Under the pieces are notes generated by a model that did no database searches, was not told the origin of the DNA, and saw only the letters and a program-made list of their open reading frames with translations. Source: Azospirillum sp. 47_25 (GTDB taxonomy: Bacteria > Pseudomonadota > Alphaproteobacteria > RF32 > CAG-239). From it: DNA of 26,294 nt. Both the position numbers and the translations under genes were made by a program. Of the stretch, positions 13,272-21,012 are shown one piece after another (positions within the stretch are counted from its first letter, which is position 1; every line of letters starts with the position of its first letter). The stretch is from assembly GCA_001917125.1 (NCBI GenBank), contig MNTU01000023.1, forward strand, positions 1-26,294, written 5' to 3'.

Positions 13272-14321
13272 TTAGAGCTCCAAAGCGGTGCGCGGTGTGG
13301 TGAAATTGCCTTTCTTTAACATTTGTTGAATGTGTTCGTTAAAGTTGCAGCTGCCGTCAGCGTGGTAGAGGCTGTCGAGCGGCAGGGCACGATAAGAGAA
13401 CATCGGCAAATCCAGCAGGTCGTCAATTTGCAGCTGATTGTTCCAGAGCAGTTTCAGCATGTAGAAATACTGGGTCGGTTCTTCGCCGACTTTGCGTATT
13501 TCGCCGTTTTTCTTTTGAAGCAGCAGCCATTTTCCCGCAGCATCGAAATCTCCTTCGTTTACCTTTTGGAGGAAGGTTGAACGCGGAAATCCGTTTTTGC
13601 CCATGCGCATGGCAACCAAAGTTACTACGGCCATTTGCTGCTCGGAAAGTTTTACGTCCGCCGACAGGTTATCAACAACCAAGGGTTTCCAGTCTTCGGC
13701 AACAACTTGAATGGCCTGTTCATAAGTCATTCCCGTGAAGTTGAAGTCTTTAACCGGTTGGTTATTGATGAATTTGAAACCTACCAGTGCCCGCGGGCAG
13801 TCCTTTGAGACCGTGGTTTGAACGCCGTCCAAATAAGCTCTGGCGACAATTACCCGGTCAAAGGAGTTGTCATAAACCTGAGCGGGAGCAGCAGACGGTC
13901 CGTCCGCATTGTTTTTTGAAGTGCAGCTTCTCCAAGTCAGAATGCCGCCAAGCAGCAATAACAACAGGATAAGCAGCCACATCCAGTTTCGTCTGCGGTC
14001 AGATGTCGCGGTTTGCGGATCTTCTGCCGGTTTGGCTTTTTTGCGGAACAGGCCTTTGAGCCAAATCCAGAAAGCCAGCAGCAGGAGGCCCAGTCCGCAG
14101 ATGACCGGCCAGAGTTTGCGTCCCAGCCAGCAAATGCCCTGCCAGAGATTTTTTCCCAGCCAACATGCGCTTTGCCACAATGCTTTGCCGAGGTAGTAGA
14201 GAACGGCAAATGGCAGAATGATGATGAACAGGATTAGTTTCAGCAGGGTTTTGAGGTTGTAGCGAAGGATAATTTCGCCTTTGAACCATTTTTCGCTTGG
14301 GTTGAAGATAAAACTTTTCAT
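13272..14321 (-). CDS. Membrane-anchored protein with a GH24 lysozyme-like domain, probably inactive
   Basis: The 349-residue protein has about three membrane segments (roughly 24-43, 72-92, 113-130). Between the first two is an 11-residue repeat: LGKALWQSACW, LGKNLWQGICW, LGRKLWPVICG. After the third segment, residues 150-295 resemble phage-type GH24 lysozyme: AYLDGVQTT aligns with the catalytic Asp/Thr region, and LSEQQMAVVTLVAMRMG...STFLQKVNEGDFDAAGKWLL matches the family's C-terminal lobe. The catalytic Glu expected nine residues before Asp165 is replaced by Arg156, and the GYGH loop is not seen. So it may bind rather than cut peptidoglycan. The leader is A-rich without a Shine-Dalgarno site. 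Fold call moderate, inactivity inferred. Confidence 0.7.
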   Translation of the reverse strand: MKSFIFNPSEKWFKGEIILRYNLKTLLKLILFIIILPFAVLYYLGKALWQSACWLGKNLWQGICWLGRKLWPVICGLGLLLLAFWIWLKGLFRKKAKPAEDPQTATSDRRRNWMWLLILLLLLLGGILTWRSCTSKNNADGPSAAPAQVYDNSFDRVIVARAYLDGVQTTVSKDCPRALVGFKFINNQPVKDFNFTGMTYEQAIQVVAEDWKPLVVDNLSADVKLSEQQMAVVTLVAMRMGKNGFPRSTFLQKVNEGDFDAAGKWLLLQKKNGEIRKVGEEPTQYFYMLKLLWNNQLQIDDLLDLPMFSYRALPLDSLYHADGSCNFNEHIQQMLKKGNFTTPRTALEL

Positions 14322-14525
14322 GATTTTTTTTGTTTTTGATTGTTATTATTAGTTAATTTCTTTAGAATAAAATTATATTTTATTATTCCGGCAGAACATA
14401 ACTATAATCTGAAACAAACTTCAAATCATAACCATGAAAACCTTCCAAAATAATAAAACATATTCTTATTGCAATGCAAACAGCATATCATATTTTTTTA
14501 CGTTTTTCAATAAAATATTGATAAT

Positions 14526-14534
14526 TTTGTCTAA
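14526..14534 (+). promoter_or_regulatory. TTTGTCTAA element upstream of the DedA-like gene
   Basis: Lies in the 281-base AT-rich intergenic stretch at 14322-14602, which holds no other convincing gene or RNA. It sits in ATTTTGTCTAAATTA, 69 bases before the chosen ATG of the DedA/YqaA-like gene. Confidence 0.35.
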
Positions 14535-14602
14535 ATTATTCGGGCTTGTCTCCGGCAGGCCGAGTGAAGTGTGTTTGCGGGCAGGGAGACGGAAAGACAG
14601 AA

Positions 14603-15058
14603 ATGGAAAATTATATTGAATACGGTTATGTCGGGCTGGCGGTTATTTCTTTTCTGGCGGCGACAATTCTTCCGGTCGGCTCGGAGGTGTTTTTTATGGC
14701 GATGATTGCGGCAGGATACCCTGCCGGTTGGTGTTTATGGTGGGCTTCGCTGGGCAATACGCTGGGCGGAATGACTAATTATTATCTCGGGCGTTTGGGC
14801 AAAACCGAGTGGCTGGAGAAGCATTTAAAGTTCAGTGCGGCAAAAATGGCGGGGGTGCAGGAGCAGCTGCGCTATAAAGGGGCGTTAAGCGCTTTTTTCA
14901 GTTTTTTGCCGGCAGTCGGGGACGTTATTCCCTTTGTGCTCGGCTATATGCGGGCAAGCGGCAGTGTGACGGCGGCGGCAATGTTTGCCGGAAAACTGGC
15001 CCGTTATGCTCTGCTGGTCTGGGGAACGCGGCTGGGAATGGACATTTTTCAAAGCTGA
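14603..15058 (+). CDS. DedA/YqaA-family (VTT-domain) membrane protein
   Basis: The 151-residue inner-membrane protein shows the short YqaA-type layout of the DedA/VTT superfamily: ILPVGSEVFFMAMIAAG near the start, then GNTLGGMTNYYLGRLG, a conserved re-entrant region, and FFSFLPAVGDVIPFVLGYMRAS. Larger DedA members are lipid scramblases or flippases, such as those moving undecaprenyl phosphate; the activity of the YqaA branch is not established. ATG 14603 is selected because GGGAGACGGAAAG precedes it and the membrane domain starts there. An in-frame start at 14546 would add a Cys/Arg-rich stretch with no match to the family. Confidence 0.85.
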   Translation: MENYIEYGYVGLAVISFLAATILPVGSEVFFMAMIAAGYPAGWCLWWASLGNTLGGMTNYYLGRLGKTEWLEKHLKFSAAKMAGVQEQLRYKGALSAFFSFLPAVGDVIPFVLGYMRASGSVTAAAMFAGKLARYALLVWGTRLGMDIFQS

Positions 15059-15136
15059 GTTCTATTTAACGGTTTACTTTTAGCGGTTAATATGTCTAGA
15101 ATAACCTGTTTGTCATGACTTGCCCGGGAGAAAAAA

Positions 15137-16348
15137 TTGCGGTTTGTTTGCGGAGTATCGGATGAGACGGCGCTTCGGCTTTTGAAGTGGAGCGAATTTT
15201 TTCTGATGTTTATGCTGATTATTCCGGTGGCGGTTTTGCTGTATCAGGATAAAGGAATAACGCTGGGCGATTTCTTTTTGATTCAGGGGTTGTTCAGAAT
15301 TGCGGCGTTTGCATTGGAAATTCCCAGCGGGTATGTTTCCGACGTTTTCAGCCGGAGAAAGGTTTTGTTCATCGGAGCGCTTATCTGGCTGGCCGGAAAT
15401 GTCGGGTTGTATTTTGCCTATGGCTTTTGGCAGATTGCCTTGTGCGAAATGTCTTTTGGCTTTGCCGCGGCCTTATTTTCCGGAACCAAAGAGGCTTATG
15501 CTTATGATTTGTTGAAGAGGATGAAACGGGAAAAGCAGTTTTTGCAAGAAAACGGCAGTATTGCGACTTATGCTTCGACGGCAAGTTTTACCGCGACGAT
15601 AGCCGGCGGTATTCTTTATCCTGTTTTGGGCAACGGTATTATTGCGGTTGAAACGGTTGCCGCTCTGCTGGCCGTGATTTGTACCTTTTTGTTGCCGGAG
15701 CTGAAAGAAGTGCGGCGGAAAATTGCACCGGAAAGCAGCCCGATGCAGGATGTGGCAAAAATAGTCAAAATGTCGGTTAAGCATCCGGAAATAAATCTGT
15801 TTATGTTGTTTCCGGCATTGTTCGGGGCTTTTACCATTGTTTTGCTGTGGATTCTGCAGCCGACGATGGAGGATGCCGGTGTGGCGGTTGCTTTGTTTGG
15901 TTTTTTTGTGGGGCTTAATCAGTTTTCGCGAATTCTTTTCTCAAAGTTTGCCCATTCGGCTTATGAGCGGTTGGGAATCCGAAAAATACTCTTTTTGTCC
16001 GTGGCGGCGGTGGTCACGGCTGTTGCAGCCGTGTATGGGGCTTTGCTGGTTAAAAATATGGCTTTTGTTTATTTATGCTGTGCGGTTATTGCCGTGGTGG
16101 CGGCCATGCAGAAAATGTATGCGCTGGTTTTCAGCTCGCTGATTCATCATCGTACCGCTTCTTCTGAGCGGGGCACGGTTATTTCCGTCAGTTCAATGTA
16201 TGCGACAATGATACAGGGCGGAATGCTTATGCTGATGAAACCGCTGTTGGACGGTTGGGGAATTTATTGGACAATGCTGGTTACGCTGCTGCTGTTTGCC
16301 ACAATTTGGTATCCGTTGCAGAAAATTCTCAAGATTGAGGGGATTTAG
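15137..16348 (+). CDS. Major facilitator superfamily transporter
   Basis: A 403-residue inner-membrane protein with about twelve membrane helices, the standard MFS size. The MFS loop between helices 2 and 3 is recognisable in GYVSDVFSRRKVLFIGALIW (a variant of GxxxDrxGRRk, residues ~60-80). The other half begins near residue 210 (INLFMLFPALFGAFTIVLLW). Substrate unknown; drug or metabolite efflux is possible. The start is TTG 15137 with GGGAG six bases upstream, a rare start codon in this window; no ATG is well placed. TATGTCTAG, related to the recurring intergenic element, occurs about 40 bases upstream. Confidence 0.88.
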   Translation: MRFVCGVSDETALRLLKWSEFFLMFMLIIPVAVLLYQDKGITLGDFFLIQGLFRIAAFALEIPSGYVSDVFSRRKVLFIGALIWLAGNVGLYFAYGFWQIALCEMSFGFAAALFSGTKEAYAYDLLKRMKREKQFLQENGSIATYASTASFTATIAGGILYPVLGNGIIAVETVAALLAVICTFLLPELKEVRRKIAPESSPMQDVAKIVKMSVKHPEINLFMLFPALFGAFTIVLLWILQPTMEDAGVAVALFGFFVGLNQFSRILFSKFAHSAYERLGIRKILFLSVAAVVTAVAAVYGALLVKNMAFVYLCCAVIAVVAAMQKMYALVFSSLIHHRTASSERGTVISVSSMYATMIQGGMLMLMKPLLDGWGIYWTMLVTLLLFATIWYPLQKILKIEGI

Positions 16349-16352
16349 TTTC

Positions 16353-16382
16353 AAAAGCGGCAGGTTAAGCCGCTTTTCTTTT
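16353..16382 (+). terminator. Intrinsic terminator of the MFS gene
   Basis: AAAAGCGGC and GCCGCTTTT form a 9-bp stem with a 7-base loop, followed by CTTTTT, a few bases after the stop. Confidence 0.85.
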
Positions 16383-16444
16383 TAGTTGATTTTTGGCTGA
16401 AAAGTGATAAGAAAAAATCATTAACCAATTATTTTTTTGAGATT

Positions 16445-17566
16445 ATGGAAGTTATTAATGACAACAAGTGTGTGGCTCAAGGAGCTGCGGCTTGGCAGGA
16501 AAAAGAGACTCGCGAACAGGTTATGAGGGATTTGGAAAGCGTTCACGGATATGTGGATTCGTATTTTCAGATTAACGGTTATGTTTATGTCTGGGCAATT
16601 CAGGAATTGCCGCATACCCGGGCAATCGAAATTGCCGAAAGAGGAAATCATGATGAAATCATGTTTATGATTCACCAGTACGGAAAGGCAAACTGTCCGC
16701 CGGAGAAAAGAAGCTTTCTGCGGGAGATTCGCAATTGTATTTTGCCGGAGAAAGTACAGGTTATCATTGCGCAGCGAAATAATCCCGAGGAAATGAACGC
16801 TTATTGTTCTTATCAGGGATTTGACAAGTTGGCCCAGGGCGTTATTCTGGATCGCGGCGACCATAGCGAGCTTATGCGCTATATGGAGCGTCACGGTTTT
16901 GATGCCCTGCATCAGCGGCAGCTGCGTAAACGCGGCAATGCGGAAGAGATAAATCTGCATATTCGCAAGCACGGTTGGGCAGATGAACTGCTGGAAGAAA
17001 TGTTTGACGGCCTTGGAAAAGGAAATCAGGAAAGTCTGCGGGAATATCATACTTATATTTCTCTGCGGGAGCTTCCGGTCAAATATCAGCGTCGGATGCT
17101 GAGGGAGGTTTTGACACCGGAGTTTCAGGCTTACGTTGACAAATACGGATTGTGGAAAGATACGCACGCTGATTTGGCAGAGTATCGTCTGATGTCCGAA
17201 GTCCGCTATTATCTGGCCCGGCATCCGTATTTGGATTATGGCGGGGCTTCTGTTTTGGCCCGGAAAGGTACGCATGAGGATAAAATGTTTTATCTTGATT
17301 GTCCGTATTGCGACATAAACGGCTTTTTGTGGGCGATGTTCAAAGTACGGCCGCTGGATTATGAGGCTCTGACGTCCTGTTTCTTGAGAATATCCTGTCC
17401 TTTTGATGAAAAGAAAGAGGATATTGAGTTGATGAAAAACGGTTCCCATGAGGAAGTGATGAAAAGAATCGCTATCGGAAAGCTTGGCAACCGGGCGCTG
17501 ACGGCTTTGTTCTTCCGCAATAACCGGAAAGAGTTCGAAACTTATCTGGACAAGTGGGAAAAATAG
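16445..17566 (+). CDS. Internally repetitive hypothetical protein, 373 residues
   Basis: No known family recognised. The protein is built of about eight degenerate repeats, 25-35 residues apart, with the core 'RG-N/D-H-x-E-I/L-M-x-Y-x3-H-G-F'. Clear copies start at residues 66 (RGNHDEIMFMIHQYG), 111 (RNNPEEMNAYCSYQGF), 137 (RGDHSELMRYMERHGF), 163 (RGNAEEINLHIRKHGW), 274 (KGTHEDKMFYL) and 332 (NGSHEEVMKRI). This suggests an alpha-helical solenoid, like ankyrin or HEAT-type scaffolds, for binding protein or nucleic acid. No signal or membrane segment. The leader is AT-rich with no Shine-Dalgarno site. A terminator follows. Confidence 0.8.
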   Translation: MEVINDNKCVAQGAAAWQEKETREQVMRDLESVHGYVDSYFQINGYVYVWAIQELPHTRAIEIAERGNHDEIMFMIHQYGKANCPPEKRSFLREIRNCILPEKVQVIIAQRNNPEEMNAYCSYQGFDKLAQGVILDRGDHSELMRYMERHGFDALHQRQLRKRGNAEEINLHIRKHGWADELLEEMFDGLGKGNQESLREYHTYISLRELPVKYQRRMLREVLTPEFQAYVDKYGLWKDTHADLAEYRLMSEVRYYLARHPYLDYGGASVLARKGTHEDKMFYLDCPYCDINGFLWAMFKVRPLDYEALTSCFLRISCPFDEKKEDIELMKNGSHEEVMKRIAIGKLGNRALTALFFRNNRKEFETYLDKWEK

Positions 17567-17589
17567 TTTTTGTGTATTGAAGATAACGG

Positions 17590-17615
17590 CCCCGGAGAAA
17601 TCCGGGGTTTATTTT
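17590..17615 (+). terminator. Intrinsic terminator of the repeat-protein gene
   Basis: CCCCGGA and TCCGGGG form a 7-bp GC-rich stem with a 4-base loop and a T-rich tail, 24 bases after the stop. Confidence 0.85.
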
Positions 17616-17657
17616 TGTTTTCGGCTGATTTATATTATAAAGCAAAGAGGAGGAAAT

Positions 17658-17924
17658 ATGGCAGTCGGATGGACAGATGACGATGCCGTTCTGGATCAAA
17701 TTCAGGATACGGTGAATGATGAAATTCATCGGGCAAGGCGAAACGTTCCGCAAGGAGAAAGCCTGCTTTATTGCGAGGAATGCGGCGAAGAAATTCCCGA
17801 GGCACGGCGTAAAGCCATGCCCGGCGTGCGTCTCTGCGTGGATTGTCAGGAAGAAGCCGACAAGCAAAATAAGGCTGTCAGTCTGTATAACCGCCGCGGC
17901 AGCAAAGACAGCCAGTTAAGGTGA
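17658..17924 (+). CDS. DksA/TraR-family C4 zinc-finger protein
   Basis: The 88-residue protein matches short TraR/YbiI-type members of the DksA family: an acidic helical front with several Asp (WTDDDAVLDQIQD), then a four-Cys zinc finger, C39-x2-C42 and C60-x2-C63, in CEECGEEIPEAR...GVRLCVDC. The family acts on RNA polymerase through the secondary channel; short versions lack the long coiled coil of DksA, and their targets are less clear. AGGAGG precedes ATG 17658, one of the strongest ribosome-binding sites in the window; the same frame is open upstream without such a site. Often phage- or plasmid-borne, but here composition is ordinary. Confidence 0.9.
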   Translation: MAVGWTDDDAVLDQIQDTVNDEIHRARRNVPQGESLLYCEECGEEIPEARRKAMPGVRLCVDCQEEADKQNKAVSLYNRRGSKDSQLR

Positions 17925-17934
17925 ATTTGAAAAT

Positions 17935-17962
17935 AAAAAACCCGGCGGTGAGGCCGGGTTGA
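17935..17962. terminator. Terminator between convergent genes
   Basis: AACCCGGC and GCCGGGTT form an 8-bp stem with a 6-base loop. The A run at its left is a T tail on the minus strand, so it chiefly ends the 168-residue gene; it may also help end the DksA-like gene. Confidence 0.8.
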
Positions 17963-17981
17963 AAAACGGTTAATAATTTTT

Positions 17982-18488
17982 TTAATCCAAATCGTCCAGA
18001 ATGGATTTGGTTTTGTTGGGATTGTTCTTGTACAAGAACTTGGCGAGAGAAGCCATTTCGGCTTTTGTTCTTGACCAGCGGTAATCATCCGGAGCGTCGT
18101 AGTCTTCCAGATTTTGCAGAAAAACGGCCAGTTCGAATTTGTTTCCGCAGACGGGAGCAAAACCCTGAAGCGACTCTCCGCTGGTCCAGATAACGACGTC
18201 GAACTCTCGGAAAATCGGCAGGTCGGCCAATTTGAGCTGTTGACAGCTTTTTTCCCGGTGGTCGCGAAGCTGAACGGTGAGATGATTGCCCCTGCGCATG
18301 GATACATATTGGAAACCGAATTCTTCTCCGGTGTCGGCAATCAGTTTGTTGCCTTCCATGGCGGGACCGAAACGAAAGTTTTTCAACTGAGCTTCTTCAC
18401 CCCATCCGGAAAAATCGTCGATGAAAACGAATTTTCCACTCTCATTGATAAAAGCCATCAATTCTGACGGCAAAGCTAAATTTTTCAT
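17982..18488 (-). CDS. Hypothetical protein, 168 residues
   Basis: Not recognised. A soluble, mixed alpha/beta protein rich in Phe, Trp and acidic residues (FVFIDDFSGWGEE, DVVIWTSGESLQGF). No signal peptide, membrane segment, Cys cluster or repeat. The sequence before ATG 18488 is AT-rich without a Shine-Dalgarno site, and a TTTGTCTA element lies upstream in the 178-base divergent gap it shares with the 266-residue gene. It is closed by the terminator on its 3' side. Appears to be a single-gene unit. Confidence 0.75.
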   Translation of the reverse strand: MKNLALPSELMAFINESGKFVFIDDFSGWGEEAQLKNFRFGPAMEGNKLIADTGEEFGFQYVSMRRGNHLTVQLRDHREKSCQQLKLADLPIFREFDVVIWTSGESLQGFAPVCGNKFELAVFLQNLEDYDAPDDYRWSRTKAEMASLAKFLYKNNPNKTKSILDDLD

Positions 18489-18551
18489 AATTTATATAAA
18501 TTAATTGGTTTGTCTGAAATAAAACATATCACATTTTGCAAAAGGACGCAA

Positions 18552-18559
18552 TAGACAAA
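18552..18559 (-). promoter_or_regulatory. TTTGTCTA element in the divergent gap
   Basis: Reads toward the 168-residue gene, about 64 bases before its ATG, within CAATTTTGTCTATTG. This context is itself an imperfect palindrome (CAAT...ATTG). Confidence 0.3.
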
Positions 18560-18666
18560 ATTGCAAAAGTTTTGTTAAAAATTATAACCCGTCATGCAGC
18601 GAGGGACTTGTTGCCGGCGGGATTTTGTGATATATTAAGGGCAGATTTTGTGACAGCGGAGAGAAA

Positions 18667-19467
18667 ATGACAGGTCAGAGTTTACAGCTTAAATTGGAAG
18701 CCTTGGTTAACAAAGTGGCTTCGGTGCGGGTTATTGCCAATGTGGAGCTGGCGCAGGAGCAGCTTGAGGCCTTGCAGGTGCTGCGCAATCATTGTTTGAA
18801 TCAGGCTTTGGATGATGCGGAAGTGCGGCGTGATCCGCGCAAACTGCGTTATAAAACGGCGCAGGAACTCAAATATTCGCTGGTGGCGATTTGTCTGGCG
18901 CAGGCTTTGACTAATCCGGCGCGGCGGCAGGCAGAGAATAAAGAGTATTTTATGAATAATATTCAGGTGGCAACGGCTGACAGAGACTGGGACCGGATTG
19001 ATTTCGGCATGGCCGGAGCCGATAATGTGCTAGAGGCAATTTTTCCGGAAATCATTAATGACTGGATGATTTATCGGGACAGGAACGGTATGGGTATCAA
19101 GACGTTGATTGACACCAAGACCAATTTAGTCGGGTTGCCCGATTTCAGCCGGGGAGGCGATCCTGTTTATGAATTTGCCCGTTTTCATCGCAAATATACC
19201 GAAAAAGAGCATCGGCAGCAGGAGCAGAGCCGGCTGGCCGCACAGGATGCTTTCCGCAATGCGATGGTGCAGCAGGTGGCGGTGGAGATGACCAAACAGC
19301 AAATGCTGGAGGGAAGAAATCCGATGGAACTGATAGATATGCTGTTTGCGCCGAACGGAAAGTATGCTCCGAAGCAGGTTCCTTCAAATCAGATAGACCG
19401 TCAGGTGGAACGGAATATTACGCGTCTGCTGGAATACGACAATGACGGAAATTCCCGCGAGAGATAA
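18667..19467 (+). CDS. Hypothetical protein, 266 residues
   Basis: No family recognised. A largely helical, charged, soluble protein. Residues 170-215 are rich in Gln, Glu, Arg and Ala (HRKYTEKEHRQQEQSRL) and could form a coiled coil. The middle contains a Met/Asp/Trp-rich stretch (DRDWDRIDFGMAG). No Cys cluster, signal peptide or membrane segment. GGAGAG precedes ATG 18667, a clear ribosome-binding site. It shares a divergent upstream region with the 168-residue gene and ends in a bidirectional terminator shared with the sugar transferase gene. Confidence 0.78.
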   Translation: MTGQSLQLKLEALVNKVASVRVIANVELAQEQLEALQVLRNHCLNQALDDAEVRRDPRKLRYKTAQELKYSLVAICLAQALTNPARRQAENKEYFMNNIQVATADRDWDRIDFGMAGADNVLEAIFPEIINDWMIYRDRNGMGIKTLIDTKTNLVGLPDFSRGGDPVYEFARFHRKYTEKEHRQQEQSRLAAQDAFRNAMVQQVAVEMTKQQMLEGRNPMELIDMLFAPNGKYAPKQVPSNQIDRQVERNITRLLEYDNDGNSRER

Positions 19468-19499
19468 AAAGAGCTTCCTGAAAAGGAAGCTCTTTTTAT
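19466..19499. terminator. Bidirectional terminator between convergent genes
   Basis: AAAAAGAGCTTCC and GGAAGCTCTTTTT form a 13-bp stem with a short loop and T runs both ways, between the 266-residue gene (+) and the sugar transferase gene (-). Confidence 0.9.
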
Positions 19500-19503
19500 T
19501 GTT

Positions 19504-20199
19504 TCAGAATGAATGGTCTCTTAACAGCAATGTCCGGCAAATGATGTTAAAGTCCCGATACAAGGACAGCCTGCGGATGTAATAGAGGTCATTTTTGATG
19601 ACCTGTCCGGGATTTGTGTTGCGGGGAACGTTAAGCTGTGCGAGTCCGGTTATGCCGGGCCGGACAACCAGCCGCAGAAAACCCTTGTAGTAAGAGGAAA
19701 ATTCCCGATAGACTTCTGCCGGAAACGGTCTGGGGCCGACGATGCTCATATCGCCGATCAGCACGTTAAAGAACTGCGGAAATTCATCAAGATGTGTTTT
19801 GCGCAGAAATCTGCCGACCGGGGTTACTCTGCTGTCATTTTTTCGTACAGGTTCAGCTCCGGGATTTGTGTACATGGTGCGAAACTTGTAACAGTCAAAC
19901 AGTTCGGCATACAGCCCTAATCTTTTTTGTGTAAAGAATATCGGGCCGGAAGACGTCAGTTTTATCAACGGTGCCGCAATCAGGAAAATGAGCGGGAAGA
20001 CAGTCAACAAGACAGCCAGTGAAACGATGATGTCAAACAGGCGTTTGCAGACAGCTCCGAATAGGGAAGCGGGAAAGTGATACCGAACTTCCTGCGGCAG
20101 CGAATAAATGTAACAATTGCGGTAATCCAGCAATTTCTGTTCGTGCTCGGCCGTCATCTCGATGAGAAGAACAGCGGCAAGGATAAATAATAACTCCAT
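19504..20199 (-). CDS. Undecaprenyl-phosphate sugar-phosphate transferase (bacterial sugar transferase family)
   Basis: Starts lipid-linked glycan assembly by moving a sugar-phosphate onto undecaprenyl phosphate at the inner membrane. The 231-residue protein has the family core: [15 protein letters not shown] (52-66), a membrane-associated helix; KRLGL and [43 protein letters not shown] (122-158, shown in part) with the catalytic Asp-Glu at 138-139; and [12 protein letters not shown]. It is closer to the short PglC/ExoY type than to long WbaP types, with a ~50-residue extra N-terminus including a hydrophobic start ([11 protein letters not shown]). No glycan cluster is adjacent, so this may be an orphan initiating enzyme. 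No clear Shine-Dalgarno site. Confidence 0.92.
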   Translation of the reverse strand: MELLFILAAVLLIEMTAEHEQKLLDYRNCYIYSLPQEVRYHFPASLFGAVCKRLFDIIVSLAVLLTVFPLIFLIAAPLIKLTSSGPIFFTQKRLGLYAELFDCYKFRTMYTNPGAEPVRKNDSRVTPVGRFLRKTHLDEFPQFFNVLIGDMSIVGPRPFPAEVYREFSSYYKGFLRLVVRPGITGLAQLNVPRNTNPGQVIKNDLYYIRRLSLYRDFNIICRTLLLRDHSF

Positions 20200-20237
20200 G
20201 GCTTAAAAATTATTTGAAATTTATAATAATGATTTAT

Positions 20238-20245
20238 TAGACAAA
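20238..20245 (-). promoter_or_regulatory. TTTGTCTA element upstream of the sugar transferase gene
   Basis: Occurs as TATTTTGTCTAATAA about 40 bases before the ATG on the minus strand. A TTGACT hexamer and a small GCCTGAAAAAGGC hairpin lie just upstream. Confidence 0.35.
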
Positions 20246-20284
20246 ATAGTGCCTTTTTCAGGCAAAAAAGTCAAGACGTTTTCC

Positions 20285-20311
20285 ATAAAAAAAACACGCC
20301 TCTGCCGCATG
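20285..20311 (-). terminator. Possible weak terminator of the hflK operon
   Basis: On the minus strand CATGC and GCGTG form a 5-bp stem around a 7-base loop, followed by eight T, about 50 bases after the dipeptidase stop. The stem is short, so this is tentative. Confidence 0.45.
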
Positions 20312-20361
20312 GTTTAAAGAAGCGAAACAGTTAAATTTCAATCGGAGAGCAAAAGCGGAAG

Positions 20362-21012
20362 TTAGAGGCTGTAATTCTTAAAACAGGCCGGTTCTACTAC
20401 CGGATAGCGTTCGAATCCGTTCAAATTGTAGTGCCACCATTCGTGCGGAATCGGTTCAAACCCGTGGCGGCACATCAGATCTTTGAGCAGGGCGCGGTTG
20501 GCCAAAGCGGCCGGAGAAGCCTGCAAATAATCGTGACGGGCTCGGGTAAGATTTTCACGGAAAGGGGCTTCATTGCCCTGTTGCAAAGCCTGAAAAATTT
20601 CCGGCGTGTAGGCATCAACGGCGGTAGGGTATTCAAGATTTTTGCCGTCCAAATCGGTCAGGCAGACGTCAACCGCGGTGCCGTGGCAATGGTTGGAAAG
20701 CTGATAATTGGCTGCAAACAGGCCCGGAATGGCAACTTTTTTCAGCATAATCGTATGAGCCAGCGGCGGACGATAGGCATCGCAAATTCTCATTTTCAGC
20801 CGCATGGCTTCCAGTTCGGGTACCAGGTTCAGCAGTCGGCCGTAAAGTGCGGTACGGACGAAAGCCCGGTTGCCCAGGCCGATTTCCCGGTAGGCGGCAC
20901 AGCCGGACATATTGTTCGCGCGGGCGTACATCAGGTCAATGATGAAATGCGGGTCTTTTATTTCGACCAACCCGGCGTCTTGAAGCTGTTGTTCTAGGCT
21001 TTTTGAATCCAT
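20362..21012 (-). CDS. D-alanyl-D-alanine dipeptidase, VanX/DdpX family (M15)
   Basis: A zinc enzyme that splits D-Ala-D-Ala; in non-resistant bacteria such proteins recycle peptidoglycan dipeptide rather than confer vancomycin resistance. The 216-residue length is typical. All signature residues are present: Arg81 in DAYRP, the zinc motif SNHCHGTAVD with His108 and Asp115, and EPIPHEWWHYNL with Glu191 and the third ligand His194. No signal peptide is visible, so it is cytoplasmic as in DdpX/VanX. It overlaps holC by 19 bases and is the last gene of the hflK-hflC-degQ-holC run, an unusual partner. No vanH or vanA-like ligase is nearby. Confidence 0.9.
   Translation of the reverse strand: MDSKSLEQQLQDAGLVEIKDPHFIIDLMYARANNMSGCAAYREIGLGNRAFVRTALYGRLLNLVPELEAMRLKMRICDAYRPPLAHTIMLKKVAIPGLFAANYQLSNHCHGTAVDVCLTDLDGKNLEYPTAVDAYTPEIFQALQQGNEAPFRENLTRARHDYLQASPAALANRALLKDLMCRHGFEPIPHEWWHYNLNGFERYPVVEPACFKNYSL

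Noticed and set aside
14434..14619. 61-residue open frame before the DedA-like gene
   Set aside because: No ribosome-binding site, AT-rich leader composition, and it overlaps the better-supported start of the DedA-like gene.
16421..17449. 342-residue open frame on the minus strand
   Set aside because: Antisense to the repeat protein, whose periodic motif shows the plus strand is coding; the minus translation is Ile/Phe/Gln-rich noise.
20431..20997. 188-residue open frame on the plus strand
   Set aside because: Antisense to the VanX-type dipeptidase, whose zinc and catalytic residues are all intact.
20362..21012. Vancomycin resistance determinant
   Set aside because: The dipeptidase is VanX-like, but no vanH, vanA-type ligase or VanRS is present, and such enzymes occur as dipeptide-recycling genes in many Gram-negatives.
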